The notes below the pieces were generated by a model. It searched no databases. It saw only the letters and a list, made by a program, of their open reading frames with translations, and was not told the DNA's origin. A DNA stretch of 64,000 bases from Streptantibioticus parmotrematis (GTDB lineage Bacteria; Actinomycetota; Actinomycetes; Streptomycetales; Streptomycetaceae). Below are positions 26,170-34,126 of this stretch, one piece after another. The translations under genes and the position numbers were made by a program. The stretch covers positions 124,001 through 188,000 of the forward strand of contig NZ_JAINVZ010000014.1 of NCBI RefSeq assembly GCF_019890615.1, written 5' to 3'. How positions within the stretch are numbered: position 1 is the first letter of the stretch; each line of letters begins with the position of its first letter.

Positions 26170-27591
26170 TCACGCCTCGTCCGGTGCCGTACGCGGCAGG
26201 CTCACCGTCACGCGCAGCCCGTGCGGCGCGTTGGGCGCGTACGCGATCGAGCCGCCGCCCTGCGCGAGCAGCACCCGGGCGATGGACAGGCCCAGCCCCG
26301 AACCGTCGACGTTCTGGTGGCGGGTGCTGCGCCAGAATCGGTCGCCGATACGGCTGAGCTCGTCGTCGGTGAGGCCGGGGCCCTCGTCGACGACGGTGAC
26401 CGCGAGCGTGTCGCCGTCCCCGGTCACCGTCACCCGCACCCCGCCGCCGGAGGGCGTGAACTTCACCGCGTTGTCGACCACCGCGTCCAGGGCGCTGGAC
26501 AGCGCGACCGGGTCGGCCCACGCGGTCGCCGCGGGCTCGCCCTCCTGGACGAGGCCGACGCCCGCGCGCTCGGCGGCCGGACGCCAGGCCGTCACGCGTT
26601 CCGCGACCAGTGCCACGACGTCCGTCGCCTCCGGCTCCGCGGCGGTGTGCTCGGCCAGCGCCAGGCCCAGCAGGTCGTCCAGCACGGTGGCGAGCCGCTT
26701 GCCCTCGTCGCGTACGGAGGCCATCTCGGCGTTGTCCGGCGGCAGTTCGAGGCCGAGCAGCTCGATGCGCAGCAGCAGCGCGGACAGCGGGTTGCGCAGC
26801 TGGTGGGAGGCGTCGGCGACGAAGGCCCGTTGCTGTTCGAGGACGTCCTCGACGTTGTCGGCCATCTCGTTGAACGAGCGCGCCAGCCGCCGCAGTTCCG
26901 GCGGCCCGCCGGCCACCGCGACCCGGGAGGCCAGCCGGCCGGTGGCGATGTCGTGGGTGGCCCGGTCCAGTACCCGCACCGGCCGCAGCACCCAGGCGGT
27001 CAGCCGGATCGCGGCCAGCACGGCGACGGCGGTCGCGGCCAGCTCTCCGCCCGCGATCAGCAGCCAGCCGTGCAGGATCCGCGAGCGCATGGCTCCGGTC
27101 GGCGAGTCGGTGAGCACGACCGCGACCACGTCGCCGTCCTGCACGATCGGGGAGGCGACGGTGATCCGGCTGTGCTGCCAGGGCCACACCTGCGGCGGGT
27201 TGTGGCTGCGGCGCCCGGCCAGCGCCTCCTGGAACTGCTCCTCGTCGAGGACCTGGCGCGGGGAGCGCCAGTCGCGGGGGGCGGCGGCCATCGCGGTGCC
27301 GTCGCGGTAGAAGACGCCGACCCTGATGCCGTACAGGTCCTCGTAGCGGGCGAGTTCCGAGCGCAGGGTGTCGAGCCGTTCGCCCTCGTCGGTGACGACC
27401 GTCCCGTCCGCGTCGTCGCCGCGCGTGGTCACGTACTGCGCGATCGCGCCGAACCGGGCGGTGTCGTCGATCCGGTCGATGATCAGGTCCTGCTGCTGGG
27501 CGGCGGCCAGGCTCGCGGCGAGCGGGAAGCCGAGGGCGAGCAGCACGGCGGCCATCAGGACCAGCAGCAGCGGCAGCAGACGCGAGCGCAC
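26170..27591 (-). CDS. Sensor histidine kinase (HAMP-containing)
   Basis: Membrane sensor paired with the response regulator just upstream. 473 residues with TM1 at about 5-27, an extracytoplasmic sensor region (DRIDDTARFG...MAAAPRDW) to about 160, TM2 at about 162-182, HAMP (LRPVRVLDRATHDIATGRL) and HisKA with the phospho-acceptor in ADASHQLRNPLS. The ATPase domain has DAVVDNAVKF, DEGPGLTDDE and GSGLGLSIAR. GTG start 15 bp after the regulator stop. The extracellular region may read ligand-loaded TAXI protein (inference). Confidence 0.92.
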   Translation of the reverse strand: MRSRLLPLLLVLMAAVLLALGFPLAASLAAAQQQDLIIDRIDDTARFGAIAQYVTTRGDDADGTVVTDEGERLDTLRSELARYEDLYGIRVGVFYRDGTAMAAAPRDWRSPRQVLDEEQFQEALAGRRSHNPPQVWPWQHSRITVASPIVQDGDVVAVVLTDSPTGAMRSRILHGWLLIAGGELAATAVAVLAAIRLTAWVLRPVRVLDRATHDIATGRLASRVAVAGGPPELRRLARSFNEMADNVEDVLEQQRAFVADASHQLRNPLSALLLRIELLGLELPPDNAEMASVRDEGKRLATVLDDLLGLALAEHTAAEPEATDVVALVAERVTAWRPAAERAGVGLVQEGEPAATAWADPVALSSALDAVVDNAVKFTPSGGGVRVTVTGDGDTLAVTVVDEGPGLTDDELSRIGDRFWRSTRHQNVDGSGLGLSIARVLLAQGGGSIAYAPNAPHGLRVTVSLPRTAPDEA

Positions 27592-27606
27592 GGCGGGGCG
27601 GGCCGG

Positions 27607-28320
27607 TCAGTCGGTGGGCACGACGAGCCGGTAACCGACCCCTCGTACCGTCTCTATCAGCGCGGGCAGCCCGAGCTTGGCGCGCAGCGACGCGACGTGC
27701 ACCTCCAGGGTGCGGCCGGTGCCCTCCCAGTTGGTACGCCACACCTCGCTGATGATCTGCTCGCGCCGGAAGACCACGCCGGGCCGCTGGGCGAGCAGCG
27801 CCAGCAGGTCGAACTCCTTGCGGGTCAGCGCCACCTGCGCGCCGCCCACCACGACCTGCCGCGTGGCGGTCTCGATGGCGACCGGCCCGAAACGCACGGT
27901 GCGCCGCGCGGGCTCCGTCTCGCCCGTGCCTGCCGCCGGGTCGCGGTCCTCGGCCGCCCTGCGACGGCTGACGGCGTGGATACGGGCCAGCAGCTCGCCG
28001 GTGTCGTACGGCTTGACCACGTAGTCGTCCGCGCCGAGGTTGAGCCCGTGGATGCGGGAGCGCACGTCGGCCCGCGCGGTCACCATGATCACCGGAGTGC
28101 GGCTGCCGCGCCGGATGCGGCTGCACACCTCGAAGCCGTCCTGGTCCGGCAGGCCGAGGTCGAGCAGGACCACGTCGAAGGGCGGCCCGTCGTCCGGCAG
28201 CAGGGCCCGCAGCGCCTCCTCGCCACCCCGCGCGTGGGCGACGTCGATGCCGTGCTTGGCGAGTACGGCCGACAGCGCCGCGGCGACCCTGTCGTCGTCC
28301 TCGACCAGCAACAGCCGCAT
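27607..28320 (-). CDS. OmpR/PhoB-family response regulator
   Basis: 237 residues. Receiver domain MRLLLVEDDDRV with phospho-Asp in VVLLDLGLPDQDG (about 51), Thr/Ser at MVTARAD and Lys in YVVKPYD. A winged-helix DNA-binding domain follows (VALTRKEFDLLALL, RTLEVHVASLRAKLG, IETVRGVGYRL). The ATG at 28320 has GGGAGGAGA 5 bp upstream. The open frame extends to 28584, but that part is translated tandem-repeat DNA and is rejected. Operon with the kinase. Confidence 0.93.
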   Translation of the reverse strand: MRLLLVEDDDRVAAALSAVLAKHGIDVAHARGGEEALRALLPDDGPPFDVVLLDLGLPDQDGFEVCSRIRRGSRTPVIMVTARADVRSRIHGLNLGADDYVVKPYDTGELLARIHAVSRRRAAEDRDPAAGTGETEPARRTVRFGPVAIETATRQVVVGGAQVALTRKEFDLLALLAQRPGVVFRREQIISEVWRTNWEGTGRTLEVHVASLRAKLGLPALIETVRGVGYRLVVPTD

Positions 28321-28348
28321 GGGCTCTCCTCCCGTGAGGGCGTTCGTC

Positions 28349-28434
28349 TTACGTCCACTTCTTACAGTCCATGTCTTACGGCCCATGTCCTGCGGTCCAC
28401 GTCCTGCGGTCCACGTCGTCGTCCGGTCCACGTC
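28349..28434. repeat. Degenerate 14-bp tandem repeats upstream of the response regulator
   Basis: Six units with consensus YTGCGGTCCACGTC (13, 14, 14, 14, 14 and 17 bp). Units 4 and 5 (28390-28403, 28404-28417) are identical. The block begins 29 bp upstream of the regulator start, so it lies in or next to its promoter. Confidence 0.85.
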
Positions 28435-28520
28435 GTCGTCCGGCGCGCGTCCGTCGTGCGGCCGGGTCCGGCGTGGGCGACCCCGGCGGTTGCGACGCTT
28501 CCAGGGCCTCGGCGGTTCCG

Positions 28521-28588
28521 GTGCTCCGGCCACTCCGGTGCTCCGGCCACTCCGGTGCTCCGGCCACTCCGGCGCTCCGGCCACTCCG
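28521..28588. repeat. Four perfect or near-perfect 17-bp tandem repeats
   Basis: Unit GTGCTCCGGCCACTCCG at 28521, 28538 and 28555, with one substitution in the fourth copy at 28572. The 17-bp period is not a multiple of three, which argues against coding. Confidence 0.92.
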
Positions 28589-28874
28589 GCGCCGCGACGA
28601 CGGCGGACCCGGGTACGGTACGGTCACCGCGCCGTCCGCGCGACGCCCCCGCGGCAACGAATACACCCCGATTCCGGGGCGCCGCGTCAAGAGGGCCCCG
28701 GGAGCGGGTACGCCAGGTGCGCGCAGCGTAGCGCAGAGTCGCCGGGGCACGGGAGCGGCGCGTTCAAGCCATGGCCAGCGCTTTCGCGAGCCGCCGGGGT
28801 CGGCGCTTTGCGAGCCACTGCGGCCGGTGCTTCGCGAGCCAGCGGGGTCGCGCGTCCAGCCGCACCTGGACACC

Positions 28875-28898
28875 GTCACACATGTGACGCAGCGTCAC
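28875..28898. promoter_or_regulatory. Overlapping palindromes, candidate operator for the FAD monooxygenase
   Basis: GTCACA-CA-TGTGAC (28875-28888) overlaps GTGACGC-A-GCGTCAC (28884-28898), followed by CACCAATGGTG. Located about 225 bp upstream of the monooxygenase start. Regulator unknown. Confidence 0.45.
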
Positions 28899-29121
28899 CA
28901 ATGGTGTCCGCAGGGCGAACTGATCACTGGTCAGCGACAGCCGGACCGGGCGGCTCTCCCGCGTCAGGTGACGACGGCACGTGACGGTGTACGACCTCGC
29001 GTCGCTTGACGCACGCACCGGCAGTGGGTTGCATACGCTATGTGACCGAATGCCGGGCAGCCTCCACCACCGCATCCTCGCGTGCCCGCACGCGTCCGCA
29101 GACCCGCGCCGAGGACGTGGC

Positions 29122-30930
29122 ATGGACCCGGTGATCGTCGCGGGGGCGGGGCCGACCGGCCTCTCGCTCGCGCTCTGCCTCGCCCGGCACAACGTTCCCG
29201 TCGTCCTGCTCGATGAGGAGGGCCCGGGCTCCGAACCGCGCGCGGAACGCACCGCCGTCCTGCGCCCGCGCACCGCCGACCTGCTCGCCCGCCTCGGCTA
29301 CACCGCCGTGCACGCCGACGCCGCGCGCTGGACGGCGTGGCGGACGCTGCGCCGACGTCAGGTCATCGGCACGGCGGTCTTCTCGTCCGGTCCCGATACC
29401 GCGGGACCGGTGGCGGGTGTGGAGGGCGTGGCGGACTTGGCGCACGGCTCCGGCGAGGAGGCCGAGGTCGTCGACGCCGGGCCCTCGCCCCTGCACCTGG
29501 CGCAGGACCGGCTGCGTCACGGACTGCGCGAGGCGCTCTCCGGCCAGGAACTGATCACGGTGGCGCACGGCTGCCGCCTGACCGCGATCGAACAGGACGA
29601 CCACGGGGTCAGCGTCCACACCCGGGGCACCGGGGGCGGTCCCGAGACCTGGTGGCGCGGCTCGTTCCTGGTCGGCTGCGACGGCCCGCGCTCCACCGTC
29701 CGCAAACTGCTCGACGTCCGGTTCCCCGGCCGCACCGCCGTCGACCGCTACGCCGTCGCCGCCCTGCGCGTCGCCCTGCCCGAGCCCGGCAGCGCGTTGC
29801 TGCACCGCGACCCGCCCGGCGGACGCGGCACCGAGGCCCTCGCCCGTCCGCTGCCCGACGGCGTCTGGCGGCTCGACTGGTCCCTGCCGACCGGCATGGC
29901 GCCGCTGACCCCCGACGGCCTGGTGGCCCGCATCCGCGCGACCCTGTCCGCCTGGTGCGACGGCACGATCCCGGCGTACGAACTGCTGGGCTGGTCCGAG
30001 TACCCGGTCCACCAGCGGCTGGCCCGGCGGTGGCGCACCGGCCGGGCGTTCCTGGCCGGCGACGCCGCCCACCTGCTGGGCGCGCTGGGCACCCAGGGCT
30101 TGGAGGAGGGCCTGCGCGACGCCGACAACCTCGCCTGGAAACTCGCTCTGGCCTGGCACCACGGCGCCTCCGACGTCCTGCTCGACAGCTACCAGGCGGA
30201 ACGTCGCGGCGCGGTCGGCACCCGGCTGCGCGCCGCCGACCAGGCCCTGCCCCCGCTGCGGGCCAACGGCGCCTGGCACACCCTGCGCCACTCGCTGCTG
30301 TCGGGCCCGGCGAACCGCCATGCCCAACTCCTCACCGACGCGCCCTTCGGTCGCGGACTGCTCGGCGCTCCCCCGGTCTACGACCGCTCCCCGCTGGTCC
30401 TGCCCGCGCCGCGCGGCGGCAAGTCGGCGCCCTCGCCGCTGGTCGCACCCGGTGCCGGGGTGCCCGGGGAGATGGTGGACGACGTGCCGGTCATCGATCT
30501 GGACGGCGTGCGCGGGCGCCTTCGCGACCGCCTCGGCCGCGACCTGCTGGCCGTGCTGGTCGCTCCCGGCACCGGCGTCTGGGAGAGCCGCCACTGGCTC
30601 ACCGCCGGACTGATGCCCCAGCTGTCGGCCGCCGTCGCCGCCCTGCCGACCCGCACCGAACTGCTGGTCACGGAGTCCTACCCGGGCGCCACCGCGCACA
30701 CCGTGCTGCTGGTGCGGCCCGACGGCCACCTCGTCGGCGCGATGACCGGCTGCCGCCCGGCGGAGCTGTACGCCTACGCCGACCTGGCCCGCGGCGGGCC
30801 CCCGCAGCACAGGGCGCCGGAGGGCGGCGACGGGGAGGCGGCCGCCGGTGCGGCGGGTGGTGCGGCGTCCGCCGACGCGGGCATGGCCGGGGCGAGCGGC
30901 AGCGGCGGGGAGCGACGCGGGGGCGCGTGA
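29122..30930 (+). CDS. FAD-dependent aromatic-hydroxylase-type monooxygenase
   Basis: Flavoprotein hydroxylase of the PheA/MhpA/TetX-like class, typical of polyketide tailoring or phenol catabolism. In 602 residues: FAD-binding VAGAGPTGLSLALCLA (about 5-20), the DG motif in GCDGPRSTVRKL, and the FAD/flavin GD motif GDAAHLLGALGTQGLEEG followed by DADNLAWKLALAW. A C-terminal thioredoxin-like domain is followed by an Ala/Gly-rich tail of about 40 residues. The start at 29122 gives MDPVIVAG; the open frame from 28981 is rejected because the family fold begins here. Substrate unknown. It stands alone, not in a recognisable pathway cluster. Confidence 0.88.
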   Translation: MDPVIVAGAGPTGLSLALCLARHNVPVVLLDEEGPGSEPRAERTAVLRPRTADLLARLGYTAVHADAARWTAWRTLRRRQVIGTAVFSSGPDTAGPVAGVEGVADLAHGSGEEAEVVDAGPSPLHLAQDRLRHGLREALSGQELITVAHGCRLTAIEQDDHGVSVHTRGTGGGPETWWRGSFLVGCDGPRSTVRKLLDVRFPGRTAVDRYAVAALRVALPEPGSALLHRDPPGGRGTEALARPLPDGVWRLDWSLPTGMAPLTPDGLVARIRATLSAWCDGTIPAYELLGWSEYPVHQRLARRWRTGRAFLAGDAAHLLGALGTQGLEEGLRDADNLAWKLALAWHHGASDVLLDSYQAERRGAVGTRLRAADQALPPLRANGAWHTLRHSLLSGPANRHAQLLTDAPFGRGLLGAPPVYDRSPLVLPAPRGGKSAPSPLVAPGAGVPGEMVDDVPVIDLDGVRGRLRDRLGRDLLAVLVAPGTGVWESRHWLTAGLMPQLSAAVAALPTRTELLVTESYPGATAHTVLLVRPDGHLVGAMTGCRPAELYAYADLARGGPPQHRAPEGGDGEAAAGAAGGAASADAGMAGASGSGGERRGGA

Positions 30931-31077
30931 GGCGGGGGCGCCTGGGGGGCGTGCGCGGGGACGCGTTGGCACCAGGGGGGCTTCTAGGCGGCTCCGAGGC
31001 GGCTCCTGCGCCGGGGCCGGGGTTGTTGTGCCCGAAATGCGTGTCAGTGACAAGGATTCGCCCGTGGCGGCTCCTGG

Positions 31078-31107
31078 TTGACCCTGCGGCGAAGCCCGTG
31101 GTTCACT
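31078..31107 (+). promoter_or_regulatory. Candidate promoter of a leaderless Cys-leader transcript
   Basis: TTGACC (31078-31083), an 18-bp spacer, then TTCACT (31102-31107). The predicted start of transcription falls at or within one base of the GTG at 31115, so the message would be leaderless, consistent with the absence of a ribosome-binding site. Confidence 0.5.
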
Positions 31108-31114
31108 CCGAAAC

Positions 31115-31201
31115 GTGACCGGCACCGAACTGCGCCTCGTGCGGAGGGTCCACCTGGACCTCGTCCGCTACGCGGGCTGCGTGTGTCGTCCGTCCTGTTG
31201 A
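31115..31201 (+). CDS. Putative Cys-rich regulatory leader peptide upstream of cysteine dioxygenase
   Basis: A 28-codon open frame from GTG 31115 to TGA 31201. The C-terminal half reads RRVHLDLVRYAGCVCRPSC, the RRxHxDLxR form of actinobacterial leader peptides found before sulfur-metabolism genes. Three cysteine codons fall in the last seven positions. No Shine-Dalgarno sequence precedes it. Known precedent: polycysteine leaderless short ORFs in mycobacteria act as cysteine-responsive attenuators. A hairpin follows 25 bp after the stop. Inferred role: ribosome stalling at low Cys-tRNA alters expression of the downstream gene. Confidence 0.75.
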   Translation: MTGTELRLVRRVHLDLVRYAGCVCRPSC

Positions 31202-31226
31202 TGCGCCAGTTCTCCTGAACCCTTGC

Positions 31227-31246
31227 CGCGCGGTCTCTGCCGCGCG
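31227..31246 (+). promoter_or_regulatory. Candidate attenuator hairpin between leader peptide and cysteine dioxygenase
   Basis: CGCGCGG (31227-31233), loop TCTCTG, CCGCGCG (31240-31246), followed by CTTT. It sits between the leader stop and the likely TTG start at 31274. It could be a terminator or could sequester the downstream initiation region. Confidence 0.5.
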
Positions 31247-31273
31247 CTTTCGCGATCACCGGGACGGTCCCCC

Positions 31274-31822
31274 TTGCCGCACACTCTTTCCGCGTCCGCG
31301 CAGTCGTCCGGGCAGAAGTCCACGCCCTCGTCCGCGCCGACCGTCGACGAACTCCTCGACTTCGCCCGCCGCGCCGCCGCCGACCCCGACGTCGTCGGCC
31401 GGCTGCCGCTCGATCCCGAGGGCCGTACCTGGCTGCGGCTGGAGGGTCCCGGCGGCAGCGAGGCCTGGCTCATCGGCTGGCCTCCGGGGGCCGAGACGGG
31501 CTGGCACGACCACGGCGGCTCCCGCGGCGCGTTCGTCACCGCCGCGGGCGAACTCGCCGAGCAGTCCGTCTCCGTACCGCTGCCCGGCGCGGGCTGGCTC
31601 TCCCTCGAACTCGCCACCGACGTCGACCGCGTCCGCAGCCTCCCGCCCGGCCAGGGCCGCGCCTTCGGCCCGCACCACGTCCACCAGGTCGTCAACGCCT
31701 CCGACGACCATCACGCGATCTCGGTCCACGCCTACTACCCGCCCCTCCCCCTGATGCGCCGCTACAGCAGGCGCGGCCAGGTCCTGCGCCTCGAACTCGT
31801 CGAACGCCCGGAGGAGTGGTGA
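31274..31822 (+). CDS. Cysteine dioxygenase-family cupin protein
   Basis: Oxidises L-cysteine (or a related thiol) to the sulfinate with non-haem iron. 182 residues from the TTG at 31274. An alternative TTG at 31223 would place the attenuator hairpin inside the gene and is less likely. Iron ligands are visible as HDH in GWHDHGGSRGAF and His in GPHHVHQV. The HAYYPPLP near the C-terminus holds the conserved Tyr. It is preceded by a Cys-rich leader peptide and overlaps the rhodanese gene by 4 bp. Together they suggest catabolism of surplus cysteine and handling of its sulfur. Confidence 0.88.
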   Translation: MPHTLSASAQSSGQKSTPSSAPTVDELLDFARRAAADPDVVGRLPLDPEGRTWLRLEGPGGSEAWLIGWPPGAETGWHDHGGSRGAFVTAAGELAEQSVSVPLPGAGWLSLELATDVDRVRSLPPGQGRAFGPHHVHQVVNASDDHHAISVHAYYPPLPLMRRYSRRGQVLRLELVERPEEW

Positions 31823-32247
31823 GCCTCCCCCGCCCCCACGGCATCGACGAACTGCTGGCCCGGGCTCGCGAGGGCCTGACCCGCCTGACGGCACATCAGG
31901 CACAGGCCGCCGCCGCGAAGGGCGCCCTGCTGGTCGACATCCGCTACGCGGCCCTGCGGGACCGTGACGGCACGATCCCCGGCGCCCTGGTCGTCGAACG
32001 CAACGAGCTGGAATGGCGTCTCGACCCGCAATGCCCGCACCGCCTCCCCGAGGCGGTGGACCACGACATCACGCCCATCGTCATCTGCAACGAGGGCTAC
32101 GCCTCAAGCCTCGCGGCGGTCTCCCTCCAGGCACTCGGCCTGCACCGGGCCACCGACCTCGCTGGCGGCTTCCAGTCCTGGCGCGCGGCGGGCCTCCCCG
32201 TCACCGCACCGAGCGAGCTCCGAGGCGAAGTTCACGGAGGCAGCTGA
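31819..32247 (+). CDS. Rhodanese-like sulfurtransferase
   Basis: 142 residues, single rhodanese domain. LLVDIRYAALRDRDGTIPGA is the N-terminal rhodanese signature, the active-site loop is ICNEGYASS with the persulfide-carrying Cys, and GGFQSWRAAGLPV ends the domain. GTG start overlaps the cysteine dioxygenase stop (GTGA); GGAGGA lies only 3 bp before it, and a GTG one codon upstream is also possible. Co-transcription with cysteine dioxygenase suggests sulfane-sulfur transfer to or from products of cysteine oxidation. Convergent with recX. Confidence 0.9.
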   Translation: MSLPRPHGIDELLARAREGLTRLTAHQAQAAAAKGALLVDIRYAALRDRDGTIPGALVVERNELEWRLDPQCPHRLPEAVDHDITPIVICNEGYASSLAAVSLQALGLHRATDLAGGFQSWRAAGLPVTAPSELRGEVHGGS

Positions 32248-32266
32248 GCTCACAGTCGGCTCCGGC

Positions 32267-32833
32267 CTACTCGGGCAGGTGCCCCTCGAGGAATTCCGCG
32301 TCCTCGCCTTCCTCCTCCAGCGCCCGGCGGACCACCCTCAGGGCCAGCCCCTCCCCGTAGCCCTTGCGGGCGAGCATGCCCGCGAGGCGACGTATGCGCC
32401 GGTCACGGTCGAGGCCTCGGGTGGCGCGCAGCTTGCGGTCGACCAGGGCGCGGGCCGTCGCCTCCTCCTGGTCGGCGTCGAGCTGCTCCACCGCGCGCTC
32501 GATCACGCCCGACTCGACCCCCCGGGTGCGCAGTTCCCGGGCGAGCGCGCGCCGGGCGAGGCCCCGGCTGTAGTGACGGGACTCCACCCACGCGTCCGCG
32601 AAGGCCGTGTCGTCGATCAGTCCGACGTCCTCGAAGCGGGACAGCACATGGTCCGCCACTTCTTCGGGGATCTCCCGGCGGCGCAGGGCGTCGGCGAGTT
32701 GCTTGCGGGTCCGGGGCGTCCCGGTGAGCAGGCGGAGGCACACCGCCCGGGCCCGCTCCTCGGGATCACGTGGCGGTCCCTGCTCCGCCTCCGAGGAGGA
32801 GGGCCCGCCGCCGTTCTCAGCCCGCCGGGTCAT
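32267..32833 (-). CDS. recX: Regulatory protein RecX
   Basis: Binds RecA filaments and modulates strand exchange. 188 residues of three-helix repeats: ICLRLLTGTPRTRKQLADAL-type start, VLSRFEDVGLIDDTAFADAW and AWVESRHYSRGLARRALARE are diagnostic. Begins 3 bp after the recA stop on the same strand, so it is read through from the SOS promoter. The N-terminal 25 residues are variable. Confidence 0.95.
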   Translation of the reverse strand: MTRRAENGGGPSSSEAEQGPPRDPEERARAVCLRLLTGTPRTRKQLADALRRREIPEEVADHVLSRFEDVGLIDDTAFADAWVESRHYSRGLARRALARELRTRGVESGVIERAVEQLDADQEEATARALVDRKLRATRGLDRDRRIRRLAGMLARKGYGEGLALRVVRRALEEEGEDAEFLEGHLPE

Positions 32834-32836
32834 GGC

Positions 32837-33955
32837 TTACGCCTTGGCCGCGGCGGCCTTGGTCGCCTTGCTCGTCTTCGCGGGGGCCGGGACGGCCGCT
32901 GCCGGAGCGGTGGCCGCGGTCGCCGCGTCCGCGCCGGGCTCCGTGCCCGGGGCGTCGGTCCTGGCGCCGATACCCAGCTTCTCCTTGATCTTCTTCTCGA
33001 TCTCGTCGGCGAGGTCGGGGTTGTCCTTGAGGAAGTTGCGGGCGTTCTCCTTGCCCTGGCCGAGCTGGTCGCCCTCGTAGGTGTACCAGGCACCGGACTT
33101 GCGGACGAAGCCGTGCTCGACGCCCATGTCGATCAGGCCGCCCTCACGGCTGATGCCCTGGCCGTAGAGGATGTCGAACTCGGCCTGCTTGAAGGGCGGG
33201 GCGACCTTGTTCTTGACCACCTTGACGCGCGTGCGGTTGCCGACCGCCTCGGTGCCGTCCTTGAGGGTCTCGATACGGCGGATGTCGAGACGCACGGAGG
33301 CGTAGAACTTCAGCGCGCGGCCACCGGTCGTGGTCTCCGGCGAACCGAACATCACGCCGATCTTCTCGCGGAGCTGGTTGATGAAGATCGCGGTGGTCTT
33401 CGACTGGTTGAGAGCGCTGGTGATCTTTCGCAGCGCCTGGCTCATCAGGCGGGCCTGAAGGCCCACGTGCGAGTCACCCATCTCGCCCTCGATCTCGGCC
33501 CTGGGCACGAGGGCGGCGACGGAGTCGATGACGATGAGGTCGAGCGCGCCAGAGCGGACCAGCATGTCCACGATCTCCAGCGCCTGTTCGCCGTTGTCCG
33601 GCTGGGACAGGATCAGGGAGTCGATGTCGACGCCGAGCTTCTTCGCGTACTCGGGGTCGAGCGCGTGCTCGGCGTCCACGAAGGCGACCGCTCCGCCGGC
33701 CCGCTGGGCGTTGGCCACGGCGTGCAGCGTGAGGGTGGTCTTGCCGGAGGACTCCGGCCCGTAGACCTCCACCACGCGGCCGCGCGGCAGACCGCCCACG
33801 CCCAGGGCCACGTCGAGGCTGGTCGACCCGGTCGGGATGACCTCGATGGGTTCGTTGGGCCGCTCGCCGAGGCGCATGACGGCACCCTTGCCGAATTGTC
33901 GTTCAATCTGCGCGAGCGCGGCGTCGAGCGCCTTCTCGCGGTCGGTCCCTGCCAT
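32837..33955 (-). CDS. recA: Recombinase RecA
   Basis: Strand-exchange protein and coprotease for LexA. 372 residues starting [18 protein letters not shown]. Walker [11 protein letters not shown] at about 66-75, [15 protein letters not shown] (Walker B) and loop L2 [20 protein letters not shown]. The Ala/Pro/Lys-rich tail after about 335 is longer than in E. coli, as usual in streptomycetes. ATG 33955 with GGTGGAAG upstream. The open frame to 34072 is not supported. Controlled by the SOS promoter at 34071-34100. Confidence 0.98.
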   Translation of the reverse strand: MAGTDREKALDAALAQIERQFGKGAVMRLGERPNEPIEVIPTGSTSLDVALGVGGLPRGRVVEVYGPESSGKTTLTLHAVANAQRAGGAVAFVDAEHALDPEYAKKLGVDIDSLILSQPDNGEQALEIVDMLVRSGALDLIVIDSVAALVPRAEIEGEMGDSHVGLQARLMSQALRKITSALNQSKTTAIFINQLREKIGVMFGSPETTTGGRALKFYASVRLDIRRIETLKDGTEAVGNRTRVKVVKNKVAPPFKQAEFDILYGQGISREGGLIDMGVEHGFVRKSGAWYTYEGDQLGQGKENARNFLKDNPDLADEIEKKIKEKLGIGARTDAPGTEPGADAATAATAPAAAVPAPAKTSKATKAAAAKA

Positions 33956-34070
33956 GGCTTCCACCCGGTTTGCTTGAGTCGATCGCTTCACGTCCACCGA
34001 CGCTAGCGCCTGCCACTGACAATGCGCCCCGACGGCGGTCCCGACCGGCACGACCGGCCTGGCACAGACC

Positions 34071-34100
34071 ATGAGAATGGATGTTCGAATTCCGTGTCAA
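34071..34100 (-). promoter_or_regulatory. recA promoter (-35 TTGACA, -10 TCTCAT)
   Basis: On the minus strand TTGACA (34100-34095) and TCTCAT (34076-34071) are 18 bp apart. The LexA box fills the spacer and touches the -10. About 115 bp before the recA ATG, so a long 5' leader is expected. Confidence 0.75.
34075..34086 (-). promoter_or_regulatory. LexA box of recA
   Basis: Minus strand GAACATCCATTC, one mismatch from GAAC-N4-GTTC and, from memory, identical to the box described for other Streptomyces recA genes. Placed in the promoter spacer. Confidence 0.88.
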
Positions 34101-34116
34101 GCGACCCGCCGAACCC

Positions 34117-34125
34117 TGTGGATAA
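34117..34125 (-). promoter_or_regulatory. DnaA-box sequence upstream of the recA promoter
   Basis: TTATCCACA on the minus strand, a perfect E. coli-type DnaA box, 17 bp upstream of the recA -35. Single copy. Could link recA expression to DnaA, or be coincidence. Confidence 0.4.
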
Positions 34126-34126
34126 C

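Larger units (their letters stand above)
28321..29121. other. 800-bp gene-free region rich in short repeats
   Basis: No credible gene on either strand. It holds two tandem-repeat blocks (28349-28434, 28521-28588), a run of palindromes (28875-28898) and, at its right end, a possible promoter for the FAD monooxygenase (TTGACG at 29006-29011 with TTGCAT 17 bp on). GAGGA lies 9 bp before the monooxygenase ATG. Confidence 0.6.

Noticed and set aside
28321-28584. N-terminal extension of the response regulator
   Set aside because: Translates tandem-repeat DNA; a strong ribosome-binding site and the receiver domain start at 28320.
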